Positions 26,381 through 35,568 of a stretch of 64,000 bases of DNA are shown here, piece after piece; the first letter of the stretch is position 1, and every line of letters begins with the position of its first letter. Made by a program: the position numbers and the translations under genes. Origin of the DNA: Pseudogulbenkiania subflava DSM 22618 (lineage in GTDB: Bacteria > Pseudomonadota > Gammaproteobacteria > Burkholderiales > Chromobacteriaceae). The notes beneath the pieces were generated by a model. It made no database searches. It worked only from the letters and a program-made list of their open reading frames with translations, and had not been told where the DNA came from. The stretch spans positions 28,509 through 92,508 of the forward strand of contig NZ_FXAG01000003.1 of NCBI RefSeq assembly GCF_900177275.1, read 5' to 3'.

Positions 26381-26604
26381 CCTAATACCAATAGGCGAGC
26401 GAGCCAAAGCAGGTTGAGTGCCGTCGGAGCGCAGGAACCGGAATGGACACGGCGTCCATGAGGATTCCTGATCGCCGAGCCAATCCCTGCGCGCCAATCT
26501 ATCGCTGGGCAAATCTAAAAATTTGCCCGCAAAGATTGGCTCAGCGATGGATTGGCACGCAGAACCGCCGGCACTCAAGATGCAAAGGCAGAGCCGCCTA
26601 ATGC
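26381..26604 (-). repeat. dispersed palindromic repeat, copy R3
   Basis: Occupies most of the 323-base gap between the divergent recC and SirB2-like genes; nothing else is seen there. It has both type B ends and a palindromic insert with TGGGCAAAT-CTAAAA-ATTTGCCCG. The central hairpin arms are ATGGAC and GTCCAT. This copy ends 10 bases before the SirB2-like ATG, so it also contributes to that gene's 5' leader. Confidence 0.85.
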
Positions 26605-26614
26605 GGGAAAAAAC

Positions 26615-26995
26615 ATGTCGACGTACACCCTCATCAAGCACGCCCACATGGGCTGCGCCTACCTCTCCATCCTGCTGTTCACCGTGCGCGGCGGGCTGAT
26701 GCTGGCCGATTCGCCGCTGCTGCGCGCCAAGCCGCTGCGCATCCTGCCGCACGTGGTCGACACCCTGCTCCTGACGCTGGGCATCACGCTCGCCGTGCAG
26801 GCCCACTTCCTGCCCACCCAGCAGGACTGGCTGATGGCCAAGATCGTGCTGCTGCTGGTCTACATCGGGCTCGGCACCGTGGCGCTCAAGCGCGGCCGCA
26901 CCAAGGCCATCCGCACCACGGCCTTCGCCGCCGCGCTCGCCACCGTGCTGTGGATCGTGCTGATCGCCAAGACCAAGATGATCTGGCCACTGTGA
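26615..26995 (+). CDS. SirB2-family membrane protein
   Basis: 126-residue integral membrane protein with four hydrophobic segments, starting MSTYTLIKHAHMGCAYLSILLF and ending KTKMIWPL, as in SirB2 proteins. SirB2 was first linked to Salmonella invasion-gene regulation, but the molecular function of the family is unknown. The start is the ATG at 26615 after an A-rich leader (GGGAAAAAAC). The gene is flanked on both sides by members of the dispersed repeat family; its TGA directly abuts repeat R4. Confidence 0.82.
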   Translation: MSTYTLIKHAHMGCAYLSILLFTVRGGLMLADSPLLRAKPLRILPHVVDTLLLTLGITLAVQAHFLPTQQDWLMAKIVLLLVYIGLGTVALKRGRTKAIRTTAFAAALATVLWIVLIAKTKMIWPL

Positions 26996-26996
26996 G

Positions 26997-27223
26997 AAGA
27001 GCCTGTTTCAGAGCCAAGGCAGGTTGAACGCCACCGGAGCACCGAAACCGGAATGGACACGGAGTCCATGAGGATTCCGCATCGCTGAGCGCATCTCTGT
27101 GTGCCAATCTCTCGCTGTGCCAATCAAAGATTGGCACGCAGGGATTTGTTCAGCAATGGATGCGCACGCAGCCCGCCGGCGTTCAAGATGCCAAGGCACA
27201 GCCGCCCAATGGGACAGGTTCTT
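26997..27223 (-). repeat. dispersed palindromic repeat, copy R4
   Basis: Starts 1-2 bases after the SirB2-like stop. Ends: AAGAGCCTGTTTCA (26997-27010) and, inverted, AAGAACCTGTCCCA (27223-27210), 11 of 14 matching. Central arms ATGGAC and GTCCAT, with an inner palindrome around CCAATCAAAGATTGG. It leaves about 84 bases for the ubiU promoter. Confidence 0.88.
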
Positions 27224-27232
27224 GGCCGAAGC

Positions 27233-27274
27233 TTGACCCAGAGCAATGGCCCCACCGCCCCGCTCTGCTACTGT
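27233..27274 (+). promoter_or_regulatory. probable FNR-type box and -10 element for ubiUVT
   Basis: TTGACCCAGAGCAA (27233-27246) matches the FNR consensus TTGAY-N4-RTCAA except for one position in the right half. TACTGT (27269-27274) is centred 32 bases downstream, exactly the spacing of a class II (-41.5) FNR promoter. The predicted start of transcription is near 27281, 27 bases before ubiU. Confidence 0.5.
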
Positions 27275-27307
27275 CCCCCGGTTTACGTTTCCTGGCGTTA
27301 ACCGATC

Positions 27308-28312
27308 ATGACCCTGCCCGAACTGGTGTGCCCCGCCGGCAGTCTCCCCGCCCTCAAGGCGGCGGTCGACAACGGCGCCGATACCGTCTACATCGGCCTG
27401 AAGAACGACACCAACGCCCGCAACTTCGCCGGGCTCAACTTCGACGACAAGAGCGCCCGCTCCGGCATCGACTACGCCCGCGCGCGCGGGCGCAAGGTGC
27501 TGATGGCGATCAACACCTACGCCCAGGGCGGCAACGTGTCGCGCTGGCACCGCGCCATCGACGAGGCCGCCGACCTCGGCGTCGACGCCGTGATCCTGGC
27601 CGATCTCGGCCTGATGGACTACGCCGTGCGCCGTCACCCCGACCTGCGCCTGCACCTATCGGTACAGGGTTCGGCCACCAACTACGAAGCCGTCAACCTG
27701 GCACGCGAGCTGTTCGGCATCCGCCGCGCCGTGCTGCCGCGCGTGCTGACGCTCGACCAGGTGCGCCACGTCATCGAGCACACCGACGTCGAGATCGAGG
27801 TGTTCGGCTTCGGCAGCCTGTGCGTGATGGTGGAAGGCCGCTGCCTGCTGTCGTCCTACGCCACCGGCGAATCCCCCAACACCCACGGCGTGTGCTCGCC
27901 CGCCAAGCACGTGCGCTGGGAACACGGCGAAACCTCGCTCGACGCGCGCCTGGGTGGCGTGCTGATCGACCAGTACGGCAAGGACGAGCCGGCCGGCTAC
28001 CCGACGCTGTGCAAGGGCCGCTTCGCGGTGCAGGGCGACACCTACTACGCGCTGGAAGAGCCGACCAGCCTCAACGTGATGGCCATGCTGCCGCAGATCA
28101 TCGACATCGGCGTGGCGGCGATCAAGGTCGAAGGCCGCCAGCGCAGCCCCGCCTACGTCAGCCAGGTGACGCGCACGCTGCGCGCCGCGCTCGACGCCGC
28201 CGGCCGCGAAGCGCAACGCTTCAGCGTGCGCCCCGCCTGGCAGCAGGAACTGGGCAAGCTGTCGGAAGGCCAGCAGCAGACGCTGGGCGCCTACAACCGC
28301 CCGTGGAAATGA
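27308..28312 (+). CDS. ubiU: O2-independent ubiquinone biosynthesis protein UbiU
   Basis: Peptidase U32-family [4Fe-4S] protein that, with UbiV, hydroxylates ubiquinone precursors without oxygen. 334 residues (E. coli 331). The cluster cysteines are spaced as in E. coli UbiU: C-x6-C in [10 protein letters not shown], 16 residues to GVCSP, then TLCKGR. The N-terminus [17 protein letters not shown] is typical. First gene of ubiU-ubiV-ubiT; its TGA overlaps candidate ubiV start codons. Likely oxygen-regulated through the upstream FNR-like box. Confidence 0.95.
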   Translation: MTLPELVCPAGSLPALKAAVDNGADTVYIGLKNDTNARNFAGLNFDDKSARSGIDYARARGRKVLMAINTYAQGGNVSRWHRAIDEAADLGVDAVILADLGLMDYAVRRHPDLRLHLSVQGSATNYEAVNLARELFGIRRAVLPRVLTLDQVRHVIEHTDVEIEVFGFGSLCVMVEGRCLLSSYATGESPNTHGVCSPAKHVRWEHGETSLDARLGGVLIDQYGKDEPAGYPTLCKGRFAVQGDTYYALEEPTSLNVMAMLPQIIDIGVAAIKVEGRQRSPAYVSQVTRTLRAALDAAGREAQRFSVRPAWQQELGKLSEGQQQTLGAYNRPWK

Positions 28313-28326
28313 TGGAACCGACGACC

Positions 28327-29250
28327 ATGACCCCCCTGAATCTCAAGCTCACCCTCGGACCGGTGCTGTTCTTCTGGTCGCGCGACGAAATCTTCAACTT
28401 CTACAGCGAAGCCGCGGCCTGGCCGGTCGACACCATCTACCTGGGCGAAGTAGTGTGCTCGCGCCGCCAGCAGCTGCGCACCCAGGACTGGATCGGCCTG
28501 GCGCACGACCTGGCCGACGCCGGCAAGGAAGCCGTGCTGTCGAGCCAGGCGCTCTTGGAAAGCGAATCCGACCTCAAGCGCCTGCGCAAGCTGATCGACA
28601 ACGGCCGCGTGCGCATCGAGGCCAACGACCTCGGCGCGGCACGGCTGGCGCGCGAGCAGCGCCTGCCCTTCGTCGCCGGCCCGCACCTCAACATCTATAA
28701 CGGCGAGACGCTGGCGCTGATGCAACGCCTCGGCGCCTACCGCTGGCTGCCGCCGGTGGAAATGGACCGCGCCACGCTGGCCGAGGTGCTGCAACACGCC
28801 CCGGCGATCGAGACCGAAGTGTTCGCCTGGGGCAAGCTGCCGCTGGCGTTCTCGGCACGCTGCTTCACCGCGCGCCATTACAACCTCAACAAGGACGACT
28901 GCCAGTTCCGCTGCCTCGACCACCCGGACGGCCTCACGCTGACCACGCGCGACGGTCAGGATTTCCTCACCATCAACGGCATCCAGACCATGTCGGCCGG
29001 CTGCCAGTCGCTGCTGCCGCACCTGGCGGGCATGGCGGCCGCCGGCGTCAACGCGGTGCGCGTCAGCCCGCAGGCGCAGCACTGCGCCGAAGTGCTGCAG
29101 GCGTTCCGCGCCGTCATCGACGGCCAGGCCGCTGCCGGCGAGCTGCTCTCCGGGCTCGCGGCACAGAGCCGGGACCCGCTGGTCGACGGTTACTGGCTGA
29201 GCCAGCCCGGCATCGTCAACACCCAGGGAGCCGATCATGCGCGTGCCTGA
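28327..29250 (+). CDS. ubiV: O2-independent ubiquinone biosynthesis protein UbiV
   Basis: Partner of UbiU in the anaerobic hydroxylation complex; 307 residues. Cluster cysteines are visible as EVVCSRR (Cys44) and ARC-x12-C-x3-C in the region [20 protein letters not shown] chose the ATG at 28327 because conserved sequence ([14 protein letters not shown]) follows directly and GGAA lies about 9 bases upstream. ATGs at 28309 and 28312, overlapping the ubiU stop, are alternatives adding five or six residues. Overlaps ubiT by 14 bases. Confidence 0.94.
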   Translation: MTPLNLKLTLGPVLFFWSRDEIFNFYSEAAAWPVDTIYLGEVVCSRRQQLRTQDWIGLAHDLADAGKEAVLSSQALLESESDLKRLRKLIDNGRVRIEANDLGAARLAREQRLPFVAGPHLNIYNGETLALMQRLGAYRWLPPVEMDRATLAEVLQHAPAIETEVFAWGKLPLAFSARCFTARHYNLNKDDCQFRCLDHPDGLTLTTRDGQDFLTINGIQTMSAGCQSLLPHLAGMAAAGVNAVRVSPQAQHCAEVLQAFRAVIDGQAAAGELLSGLAAQSRDPLVDGYWLSQPGIVNTQGADHARA

Positions 29251-29671
29251 ACTGACCGTCCCCACCCGTCTCGCCCGCCTGCTGGGCCGGCTTCCGGCCA
29301 CCCCGCCGGCCTGGCTTCTAGTGACCAGCCTCAACCAGCTGGTGAAGCGCGGCGTGCTGCCCGCCGACATGGAACTCCTGGCCGAGCGTCGCTTCGAGGT
29401 GCGCCTCGTCGACGCCGGCGTGAGTCTGCGCTTCGCCGCCGACAGCCGCCGCTTCATCCTCGACCGCCAGCCCGGCGAGCCCGACCTGCGCCTGTCGGCC
29501 AACGTCGCCGACTTCGCGCGCATGATGCTGCGCGAGGAAGACCCGGACACGCTATTCTTCAACCGCAAGCTGAGCATCGAAGGCGACACCGAGCTCGGCC
29601 TCATCGTCAAGAACCTGCTCGACAGCGTCGACTGGCACGAAACCCCGCTCGCGCGCTTCATGGCGAGCTGA
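29237..29671 (+). CDS. ubiT: ubiquinone anaerobic biosynthesis accessory factor UbiT (SCP2 domain)
   Basis: 144-residue SCP2-domain lipid-binding protein, the anaerobic counterpart of UbiJ that presents quinone intermediates. Recognisable segments are [18 protein letters not shown] and the C-terminal [17 protein letters not shown], which is characteristic of UbiT. The 14-base overlap with ubiV indicates a tightly coupled operon. Together the three genes suggest ubiquinone is made and used during denitrifying growth. Confidence 0.92.
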   Translation: MRVPELTVPTRLARLLGRLPATPPAWLLVTSLNQLVKRGVLPADMELLAERRFEVRLVDAGVSLRFAADSRRFILDRQPGEPDLRLSANVADFARMMLREEDPDTLFFNRKLSIEGDTELGLIVKNLLDSVDWHETPLARFMAS

Positions 29672-29692
29672 GCCTCACCCATCTCCCCCGGT

Positions 29693-29713
29693 GACGCCGC
29701 TGACGGCGGCGTC
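29693..29713 (+). terminator. hairpin after ubiT (possible terminator)
   Basis: GACGCCGC-TGACG-GCGGCGTC, an 8-bp stem 22 bases after the ubiT stop, followed by a C/T-rich run but no true T tract. Confidence 0.5.
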
Positions 29714-29889
29714 TCCCTCCCCTCCCGCCCACACGCAGGACAAACAATCACTGGTTAAAACGCCTCGCCTTGCTATGCTCAAAGCATGCCCGGCTCGCGA
29801 GGGAGGCGCATCCCCGCGCCCCCCTCTCCCGGACCCGACCACGGCCAATGGCGCAGCGGACACTGCGCGGCCCGGACATGAGGTGCGCC

Positions 29890-32800
29890 ATGCCTTTTCC
29901 GAAGCGACTCACCGGCCTGCTACCCGACCCGGGAATGCTGCGCGGCATCCTGCTCCCCGTTGCCCTGCTGTTCTTCCTGACGGCCGGCGGTTCGCTGCTG
30001 GTCGCCAACCTGATCGCCCACCAGGACGACAACCTCGCCCGCCAGCGTTTCGATCACCAGGCCGGCCAGGTCGAAGCCGCCATCAACGAGCGCATGCAGT
30101 CCTACCACTTGGTGCTGCACGGCGTGGTCGGCCTGTTCCAGGCCAGCGGCGACGTCAGCCGGCAAGAATTCAACGACTATCTCTCCACGCTGCAGCTGAG
30201 CCAGCACTACCCCGGCCTGGCGTCCCTCGGCTACGTGGACCGGCTCGCCCCGGCCGCGCTGCCGTCCTACCTGAGCCGCATGCAGCAGGAGCGGCCGGGT
30301 TTCCGTCTGCATCCAGACGCCCCGCGCGCCGGCTACACCGCCATCCGCTACCTCTACCCCCCGACGCCGCGCAACGAAACCGCGCTGGGCCTCGACATGT
30401 ATACCGAAACGACACGGCGCAACGCCATGGACCAGGCGGTCGACAGCGGCGCACCGGCGGTGACCGGCAAGGTCGTGCCGCTGCTGCAGAGCAGCTCGAA
30501 GGATCCCAATGCCTTCCTGATGTACTGGCCGCTATACCGCAAGGGCGCAGCGCAGGGCAGCGTCGAGGCGCGCCGCGCCGCGTTGCAAGGCTGGGTATTC
30601 GCCACCTTCCGCATGGGGGATCTGATGCAGGGTATTTTCGGCGATGGCGCCGCCCTGCTGAACCTGCGCATCTACGACGGCAACGAGGCTCTCCCCGCCA
30701 GCCTGATGTACGGCACCGCGCGCCAGGGCACCGGCCGCTACCATGTGCAGCGCCACTACCGGCTGGGGGGCCACCCCTGGCTGCTCGACATCGCCAGCGA
30801 CCCCGAATTCGACCGCAGCACGGCCAGCACGCGCTACCTGTGGGTGATGGGCCTCGGCCTCCTGGCCAGCCTGCTGCTGAGCGTGTTCATCGGCAGCATC
30901 CTGTTCACCCGCCGCCGCGAAGCCGCCATCAGCGACGCCAGTGCCGCCGCCGCCAAGAAACGCGAAGAACACTTCCGCGCCGTGATCCAGTCGGCGCCCA
31001 ACGCCATGCTGGCGGTGGACCAGCAGGGCTTCATCACCATGAGCAACCCCGCCGCCGTACGCTACTTCGGCTACTCGCCGGAAGAGCTGCAGGGCAAGAC
31101 CATCGAGATGCTGCTGCCGGAACGCTTCCGCAAGCATCACCCGATGCTGCGCCAGGCCTTCAAGGCCGACTCCAAGCCGCGCCAGATGGGCGAAGGGCGC
31201 GAGCTGTTCGCGCTGTGCAAGGACGGGAGGGAAATCCCGGTCGAGATCGGGCTCTCCACCATGCTCACCGAGGAAGGCGTGCAGACGGTGTGCTCCATCA
31301 TCGACATCTCCGAACGCAAGCTCTCCGAACTGCGCCTGCGCGAACAGGCCGAGCAGATCTCGCGCGCCAACCGCTACAAGACCGAATTCCTGGCCACCAT
31401 GTCGCACGAGCTGCGCACCCCGCTCAACAGCATCCTGATCCTCGCCGACCAGCTGGCGGAAAACCGCCAGGGCAACCTCACCGCCAAGCAGGTGGAGCAC
31501 GCCACCATCATCAACCGCTCCGGCAAGGACCTGCTGGCGCTGATCAACGACATTCTCGACCTGTCCAAGATCGAAGCCGGACGCATGACGCTCAACCGCG
31601 AAAAGGTGCTGGTGAACGACCTGATCACCACGCTGCGCCAGAATTTCCTGCCGGTGGCGGAAAACCGCCAGCTGACGTTCCAGACCACCAAGGAAGACAG
31701 TGCCGGCGACGTGTTGATCACCGACGCCACACGACTGTTCCAGATCCTGAAAAACCTGCTGTCCAATGCCTTCAAGTTCACCGACCATGGCTCGGTGCAC
31801 CTGCGCGTCTACCAGCCGCAGAGCGTGCCGCCCGGCATGGACAGCCTGCCGCAACACACTCTGGCCATCGCCGTGACCGATACCGGCTGCGGCATGCCGT
31901 CCGACAAGCTGGACCGCATCTTCGAGGCCTTCGAACAGCTCGAACAGGGCAGCAAACGCCAATTCGGCGGCAGCGGCCTCGGGCTCAGCATCTCGCGCCA
32001 GCTGGCCCACCTCCTGGGCGGCACCATCGACGTGCGCAGCGAACTCGGGCTCGGCAGCACCTTCGTGCTGTACCTGCCGGTGCATCCGGCCGGCGGTGGC
32101 GTGAAGGAAATCGCGCTGCCGCCGGAACCGCATGTCGTGATCCCCCCGGCCAAGGCCAGCAGCCGCAGCGACGTGCTGGTCGTGGAAGACGACCAGCAAT
32201 TCGCGCGCATCATCATGAACAAGGCGATGGAGTCGGGCTTCAAGACGCGCATCGCCAACACCGGCATCGAGGCCTTGCAGGAGATGCGCCAGCACCCGCC
32301 GGCCGCCTTCATCCTCGACATCCTGCTGCCCGACATGAACGGCTGGGAGCTGCTGCGCCAGGTGCGGGGCACCCCTGCCACGCGGCATGCGCCGGTCCAC
32401 ATCATCTCCTGTCTCGATCGCAGCGAGCTGCACGAGCAGCTCGACATCCAGGACTACCTGGTCAAGCCGGTCGACCAGAGCACCCTGGCGCGGGTGTTCC
32501 GCGAACTGCACGCCGAGCTCGGCCACCGTCCGGGGCAGGTGCTGCTGGTCGAAGACAACCTGGTGGAACGGGAGCACTACCAGGCCCTGATCGAGCAGCT
32601 GGGCGGCACGCCGCAGTGCTGCGGCAACGTGCTCGAGGCCAAGAACCTGCTGCTGCAGCAGACCTTCGCCTGCGCCGTGATCGACCTCAACCTGCCCGGC
32701 GGCAGCGGCTTCGAGCTGCTGCAGTGGATCAGCAGCCAGCCCGGCCTCAGCCAGCTGCGCATCATCATCAACACCGGCATGGATCTCGACCGCGACACCC

Positions 32801-33315
32801 TGCAGGCGATGAACGAATACAGCGCCGTGGTGCTCACCAAGGGCGCCGCCAACGAACTCAAGCTGTCGCACGCCATCCGCACCTTCCTCGATCAGGTGTC
32901 CGATCCGGGAGGCAAGGCCGCGGCGGGCAACGCCGCAAACCGGGAGCGCGCCACGCTGCTGCTGGTGGACGACGACATCCGCAACATCTACGCCATGAGC
33001 AGCGTGCTGGAAGAGCGCCAGTTCAACGTGCTGACCGCCATCAACGGCGAAGAAGCCCTGGCCCAGATCGAACAGAACCCGGGCATTCAGCTCGTGCTGA
33101 TGGACATGGCGATGCCGGTGCTGGACGGCTATGAAACCACTCGCCGCCTGCGTAACGAACTGCGTTTCGAGCGGCCGATCATCGCGGTCACCGCCTACGC
33201 GATGAAGGACGACAAGGCCAAATGCCTGCAAGCCGGCACCAACGACTACCTGCCCAAGCCGGTAGACAGCAAGGAACTGCTTAGGATGATCGACCAATGG
33301 CTCACGCAGACCTGA
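29890..33315 (+). CDS. hybrid sensor histidine kinase: CHASE, PAS, HisKA, HATPase, three receivers
   Basis: 1141-residue membrane sensor kinase. Transmembrane helix about 18-40, periplasmic CHASE domain about 50-270 (FDHQAGQVEAAINERM onward), second transmembrane helix about 316-337, PAS about 360-477. The dimerisation domain has its phospho-His near 505 in ATMSHELRTPLNS. The ATPase domain has NLLSNAFKF, DTGCGMPSD and GGSGLGLSIS. Three receiver domains follow, at about 760-870, 880-1000 and 1020-1137, with VEDD/DILLPDMNG, VEDN/IDLNLPGGSG and VDDD/LMDMAMPVLDG. The ATG at 29890 has GAGG 7 bases upstream; 29878 is an alternative. It overlaps the next gene by 19 bases, implying a dedicated partner. 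CHASE suggests an extracellular small-molecule signal, unknown here. Confidence 0.92.
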   Translation: MPFPKRLTGLLPDPGMLRGILLPVALLFFLTAGGSLLVANLIAHQDDNLARQRFDHQAGQVEAAINERMQSYHLVLHGVVGLFQASGDVSRQEFNDYLSTLQLSQHYPGLASLGYVDRLAPAALPSYLSRMQQERPGFRLHPDAPRAGYTAIRYLYPPTPRNETALGLDMYTETTRRNAMDQAVDSGAPAVTGKVVPLLQSSSKDPNAFLMYWPLYRKGAAQGSVEARRAALQGWVFATFRMGDLMQGIFGDGAALLNLRIYDGNEALPASLMYGTARQGTGRYHVQRHYRLGGHPWLLDIASDPEFDRSTASTRYLWVMGLGLLASLLLSVFIGSILFTRRREAAISDASAAAAKKREEHFRAVIQSAPNAMLAVDQQGFITMSNPAAVRYFGYSPEELQGKTIEMLLPERFRKHHPMLRQAFKADSKPRQMGEGRELFALCKDGREIPVEIGLSTMLTEEGVQTVCSIIDISERKLSELRLREQAEQISRANRYKTEFLATMSHELRTPLNSILILADQLAENRQGNLTAKQVEHATIINRSGKDLLALINDILDLSKIEAGRMTLNREKVLVNDLITTLRQNFLPVAENRQLTFQTTKEDSAGDVLITDATRLFQILKNLLSNAFKFTDHGSVHLRVYQPQSVPPGMDSLPQHTLAIAVTDTGCGMPSDKLDRIFEAFEQLEQGSKRQFGGSGLGLSISRQLAHLLGGTIDVRSELGLGSTFVLYLPVHPAGGGVKEIALPPEPHVVIPPAKASSRSDVLVVEDDQQFARIIMNKAMESGFKTRIANTGIEALQEMRQHPPAAFILDILLPDMNGWELLRQVRGTPATRHAPVHIISCLDRSELHEQLDIQDYLVKPVDQSTLARVFRELHAELGHRPGQVLLVEDNLVEREHYQALIEQLGGTPQCCGNVLEAKNLLLQQTFACAVIDLNLPGGSGFELLQWISSQPGLSQLRIIINTGMDLDRDTLQAMNEYSAVVLTKGAANELKLSHAIRTFLDQVSDPGGKAAAGNAANRERATLLLVDDDIRNIYAMSSVLEERQFNVLTAINGEEALAQIEQNPGIQLVLMDMAMPVLDGYETTRRLRNELRFERPIIAVTAYAMKDDKAKCLQAGTNDYLPKPVDSKELLRMIDQWLTQT

Positions 33316-35447
33316 TCGCCCCCCGCCACGATACCGGAACCCCCGCCGCCGCCAAGTCAGAACGACTGCCGGTCGTGCTGTCGATCGACGACAAGGCGGT
33401 CAATCTGCGTGTCATCGAAGTGGTACTGGAGCCCCTGCCCTGCCAGGTGGTGTCGCTCGGCTCGGGGGAGGAGGCGCTCAAGTACCTGCTCACCCAGCCG
33501 GTATCGGTGATCCTGCTCGATGTCTCGATGCCGGGCATGGACGGCTACGAAGTGGCGATGCTGATCCGCGGCCGGCGCCAGACCCGCAGCACCCCCATCC
33601 TGTTCATCACGGCGGCGATGTGCGAAGAACAGGACATCCAGCGCGGCTACAGCTGCGGCGCCATCGACTACTTGGTCAAGCCGTTCGACCCGCTGACGCT
33701 GCGCAGCAAGGTGCGCCTCCTGCTGGAGTACGATCAGCAGAAACGGCAGCTGCTGAGCGCCTACCAACGGCTCGATGAACAGCGCGATTACTACCAGTCG
33801 CTGCTGAGCTCCGCCGGCGAGGGCGTCATCGGCGTCAGCCCCGATGGCATCGTCCGCTTCGCCAACCCCGCCACCCAGAACCTGCTCGGCATGTCGGCCG
33901 AACACCTGGTCGGCTACCCGATACAGCAGCTGTTCCACGAGAGCGACCGGGCAACCGACTGGGACAGCAGCCCGTTCGCCATCGCCTGCCGCGACAATGT
34001 CGAAGTGCTGCACGAGGAAACCATGCTGTACCCGCCGGGGCGGCCGCCGCTGCCGGTATCGCTGCGCTGCTCGCCGATGGGTGGGCAGCAACAGGGGCTG
34101 GTGGTGATCTTCCGCGACATCCGCCAGCAGCTGGAAACCGAGAGCCAGCTGCGCCAGCAAGCCCTGACCGACTACCTGACCGGGCTGCTCAACCGCAACG
34201 GCTTCACCATCATGCTGGAAAAGGTGCTGAGCCACGCCGAGCGCTCGCACCAGGGGCTGGGACTGCTGTTTCTCGACCTCGACCGCTTCAAGGAAATCAA
34301 CGACCGTCTCGGCCACAAGGTCGGCGACATCGTGCTGCAGCAAGTGGCCGAGCGGCTGCGCGGTTGCCTGCGCCGCGAGGACCATATCGCCCGGCTCGGC
34401 GGCGACGAGTTCATCATCATTCTGGAACAGCTGGAAAGCCCCGACCGTGCCGCCTACAGCGCCCAGCGCATCATTGCGGCGCTGGAGCCGCCGCTGCAGA
34501 TCGACGACGACGCCATCACGATCCGGGCCAGCATCGGGATTGCCACTTTCCCTGACTGCGGCCGCACCGTCACCAGCCTGATGGAGGCCGCCGACGTGGC
34601 GATGTACCGCGCCAAGGAAGATGGGCACCACCTCTACCACTTCTTCACCACGGAAATGAACCAGCGCGTCCAGGAACGGCTGCGCCGCGAGCAGCAGCTG
34701 CGGCAGGCCCTCGTCGAGCAGCAGCTGTTCCTGCTCTACCAACCGCAACAGGATCTGCACAACGGGCGGCTGGTCGGGATCGAGGCACTGCTGCGCTGGC
34801 AGCCGCCGGGACAGCCGGTGCAGGCAGCGGGGACCTTCCTGCCGCAACTGGAAGAAAACGGCCTGATCGTGGCGTTTGGCGAGCGCAGCATCGAACTGGC
34901 CTGTCGCCAGCGGGCGGCCTGGCTGGTGGAGGGCTGGCTCGACAGTGCCTGCCCGCTCTCGATCAACCTGTCGGCCCGCCAGCTGGCCGACGACAAGCTG
35001 CCCGGCAAACTGGACTATATGCTGAAACACTACGGCATACCGCCGGCGCTGATCGAGCTGGAGTTCCACGAAGCGGCGCTCGACCAGCACAACACCAAGG
35101 TCATCGAAAACCTGCACTGCCTGGGCATGATGGGACTAAGGCTGGCGCTGGACGACTTCGGCAGCGAACTGGGCGAACTCACCATCCTGCGCCGCTTCCC
35201 GATCAGCACGCTGAAGATCGGACAGGCGCTGGTCAAGACCCTCGCCGACTCGCCGCGCGATCAGGCTATCATCACCGCCACCGCGCAGCTCACGCGGGCG
35301 CTGGGCATCCGGCTCCTGGCCGCCGGCGTCGAGACACCGGCCCAGCGCGAGCTGCTGCAGGCGCTGGGCATCCCGGCGGCGCAGGGCCACTCCATCGCCA
35401 AGCCGATGACACCGGGGGAGTTGGCGGCACGTTTCGACCGGCGCTGA
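33297..35447 (+). CDS. response regulator with PAS, GGDEF and EAL domains
   Basis: 716-residue cytoplasmic c-di-GMP regulator. Receiver about 25-145 (phospho-Asp in VILLDVSMPGMDGYE), PAS about 165-285, cyclase domain with LARLGGDEFII (about 366) and I-site RRED. The phosphodiesterase domain has the intact GIEALLRWQ (about 494), NLSARQL, ALDDFGSELG and a late AGVETPAQ...AAQGHSIAKP. Both enzymatic halves look competent; one change is LKIGQALV, where LKID is usual. The start overlaps the last 19 bases of the hybrid kinase, so it is probably that kinase's phosphotransfer target, linking an extracellular signal to c-di-GMP. Confidence 0.92.
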   Translation: MAHADLIAPRHDTGTPAAAKSERLPVVLSIDDKAVNLRVIEVVLEPLPCQVVSLGSGEEALKYLLTQPVSVILLDVSMPGMDGYEVAMLIRGRRQTRSTPILFITAAMCEEQDIQRGYSCGAIDYLVKPFDPLTLRSKVRLLLEYDQQKRQLLSAYQRLDEQRDYYQSLLSSAGEGVIGVSPDGIVRFANPATQNLLGMSAEHLVGYPIQQLFHESDRATDWDSSPFAIACRDNVEVLHEETMLYPPGRPPLPVSLRCSPMGGQQQGLVVIFRDIRQQLETESQLRQQALTDYLTGLLNRNGFTIMLEKVLSHAERSHQGLGLLFLDLDRFKEINDRLGHKVGDIVLQQVAERLRGCLRREDHIARLGGDEFIIILEQLESPDRAAYSAQRIIAALEPPLQIDDDAITIRASIGIATFPDCGRTVTSLMEAADVAMYRAKEDGHHLYHFFTTEMNQRVQERLRREQQLRQALVEQQLFLLYQPQQDLHNGRLVGIEALLRWQPPGQPVQAAGTFLPQLEENGLIVAFGERSIELACRQRAAWLVEGWLDSACPLSINLSARQLADDKLPGKLDYMLKHYGIPPALIELEFHEAALDQHNTKVIENLHCLGMMGLRLALDDFGSELGELTILRRFPISTLKIGQALVKTLADSPRDQAIITATAQLTRALGIRLLAAGVETPAQRELLQALGIPAAQGHSIAKPMTPGELAARFDRR

Positions 35448-35568
35448 CGACCTACCCCAGGACTCCGGAAGGACTTGTCCGCGCCGCAGGGGTTCGGCAT
35501 GCCATGCCGCGCGCCACACGGCTCACACCGGCCTGGCCGCGTGCCGGGCAGGCCGCGGCAGGACGGCG

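Noticed and set aside
23523..26417. Open frame of 964 codons antisense to recC
   Set aside because: Low-complexity Arg/Gln/His-rich translation without motifs; recC on the other strand is fully supported.
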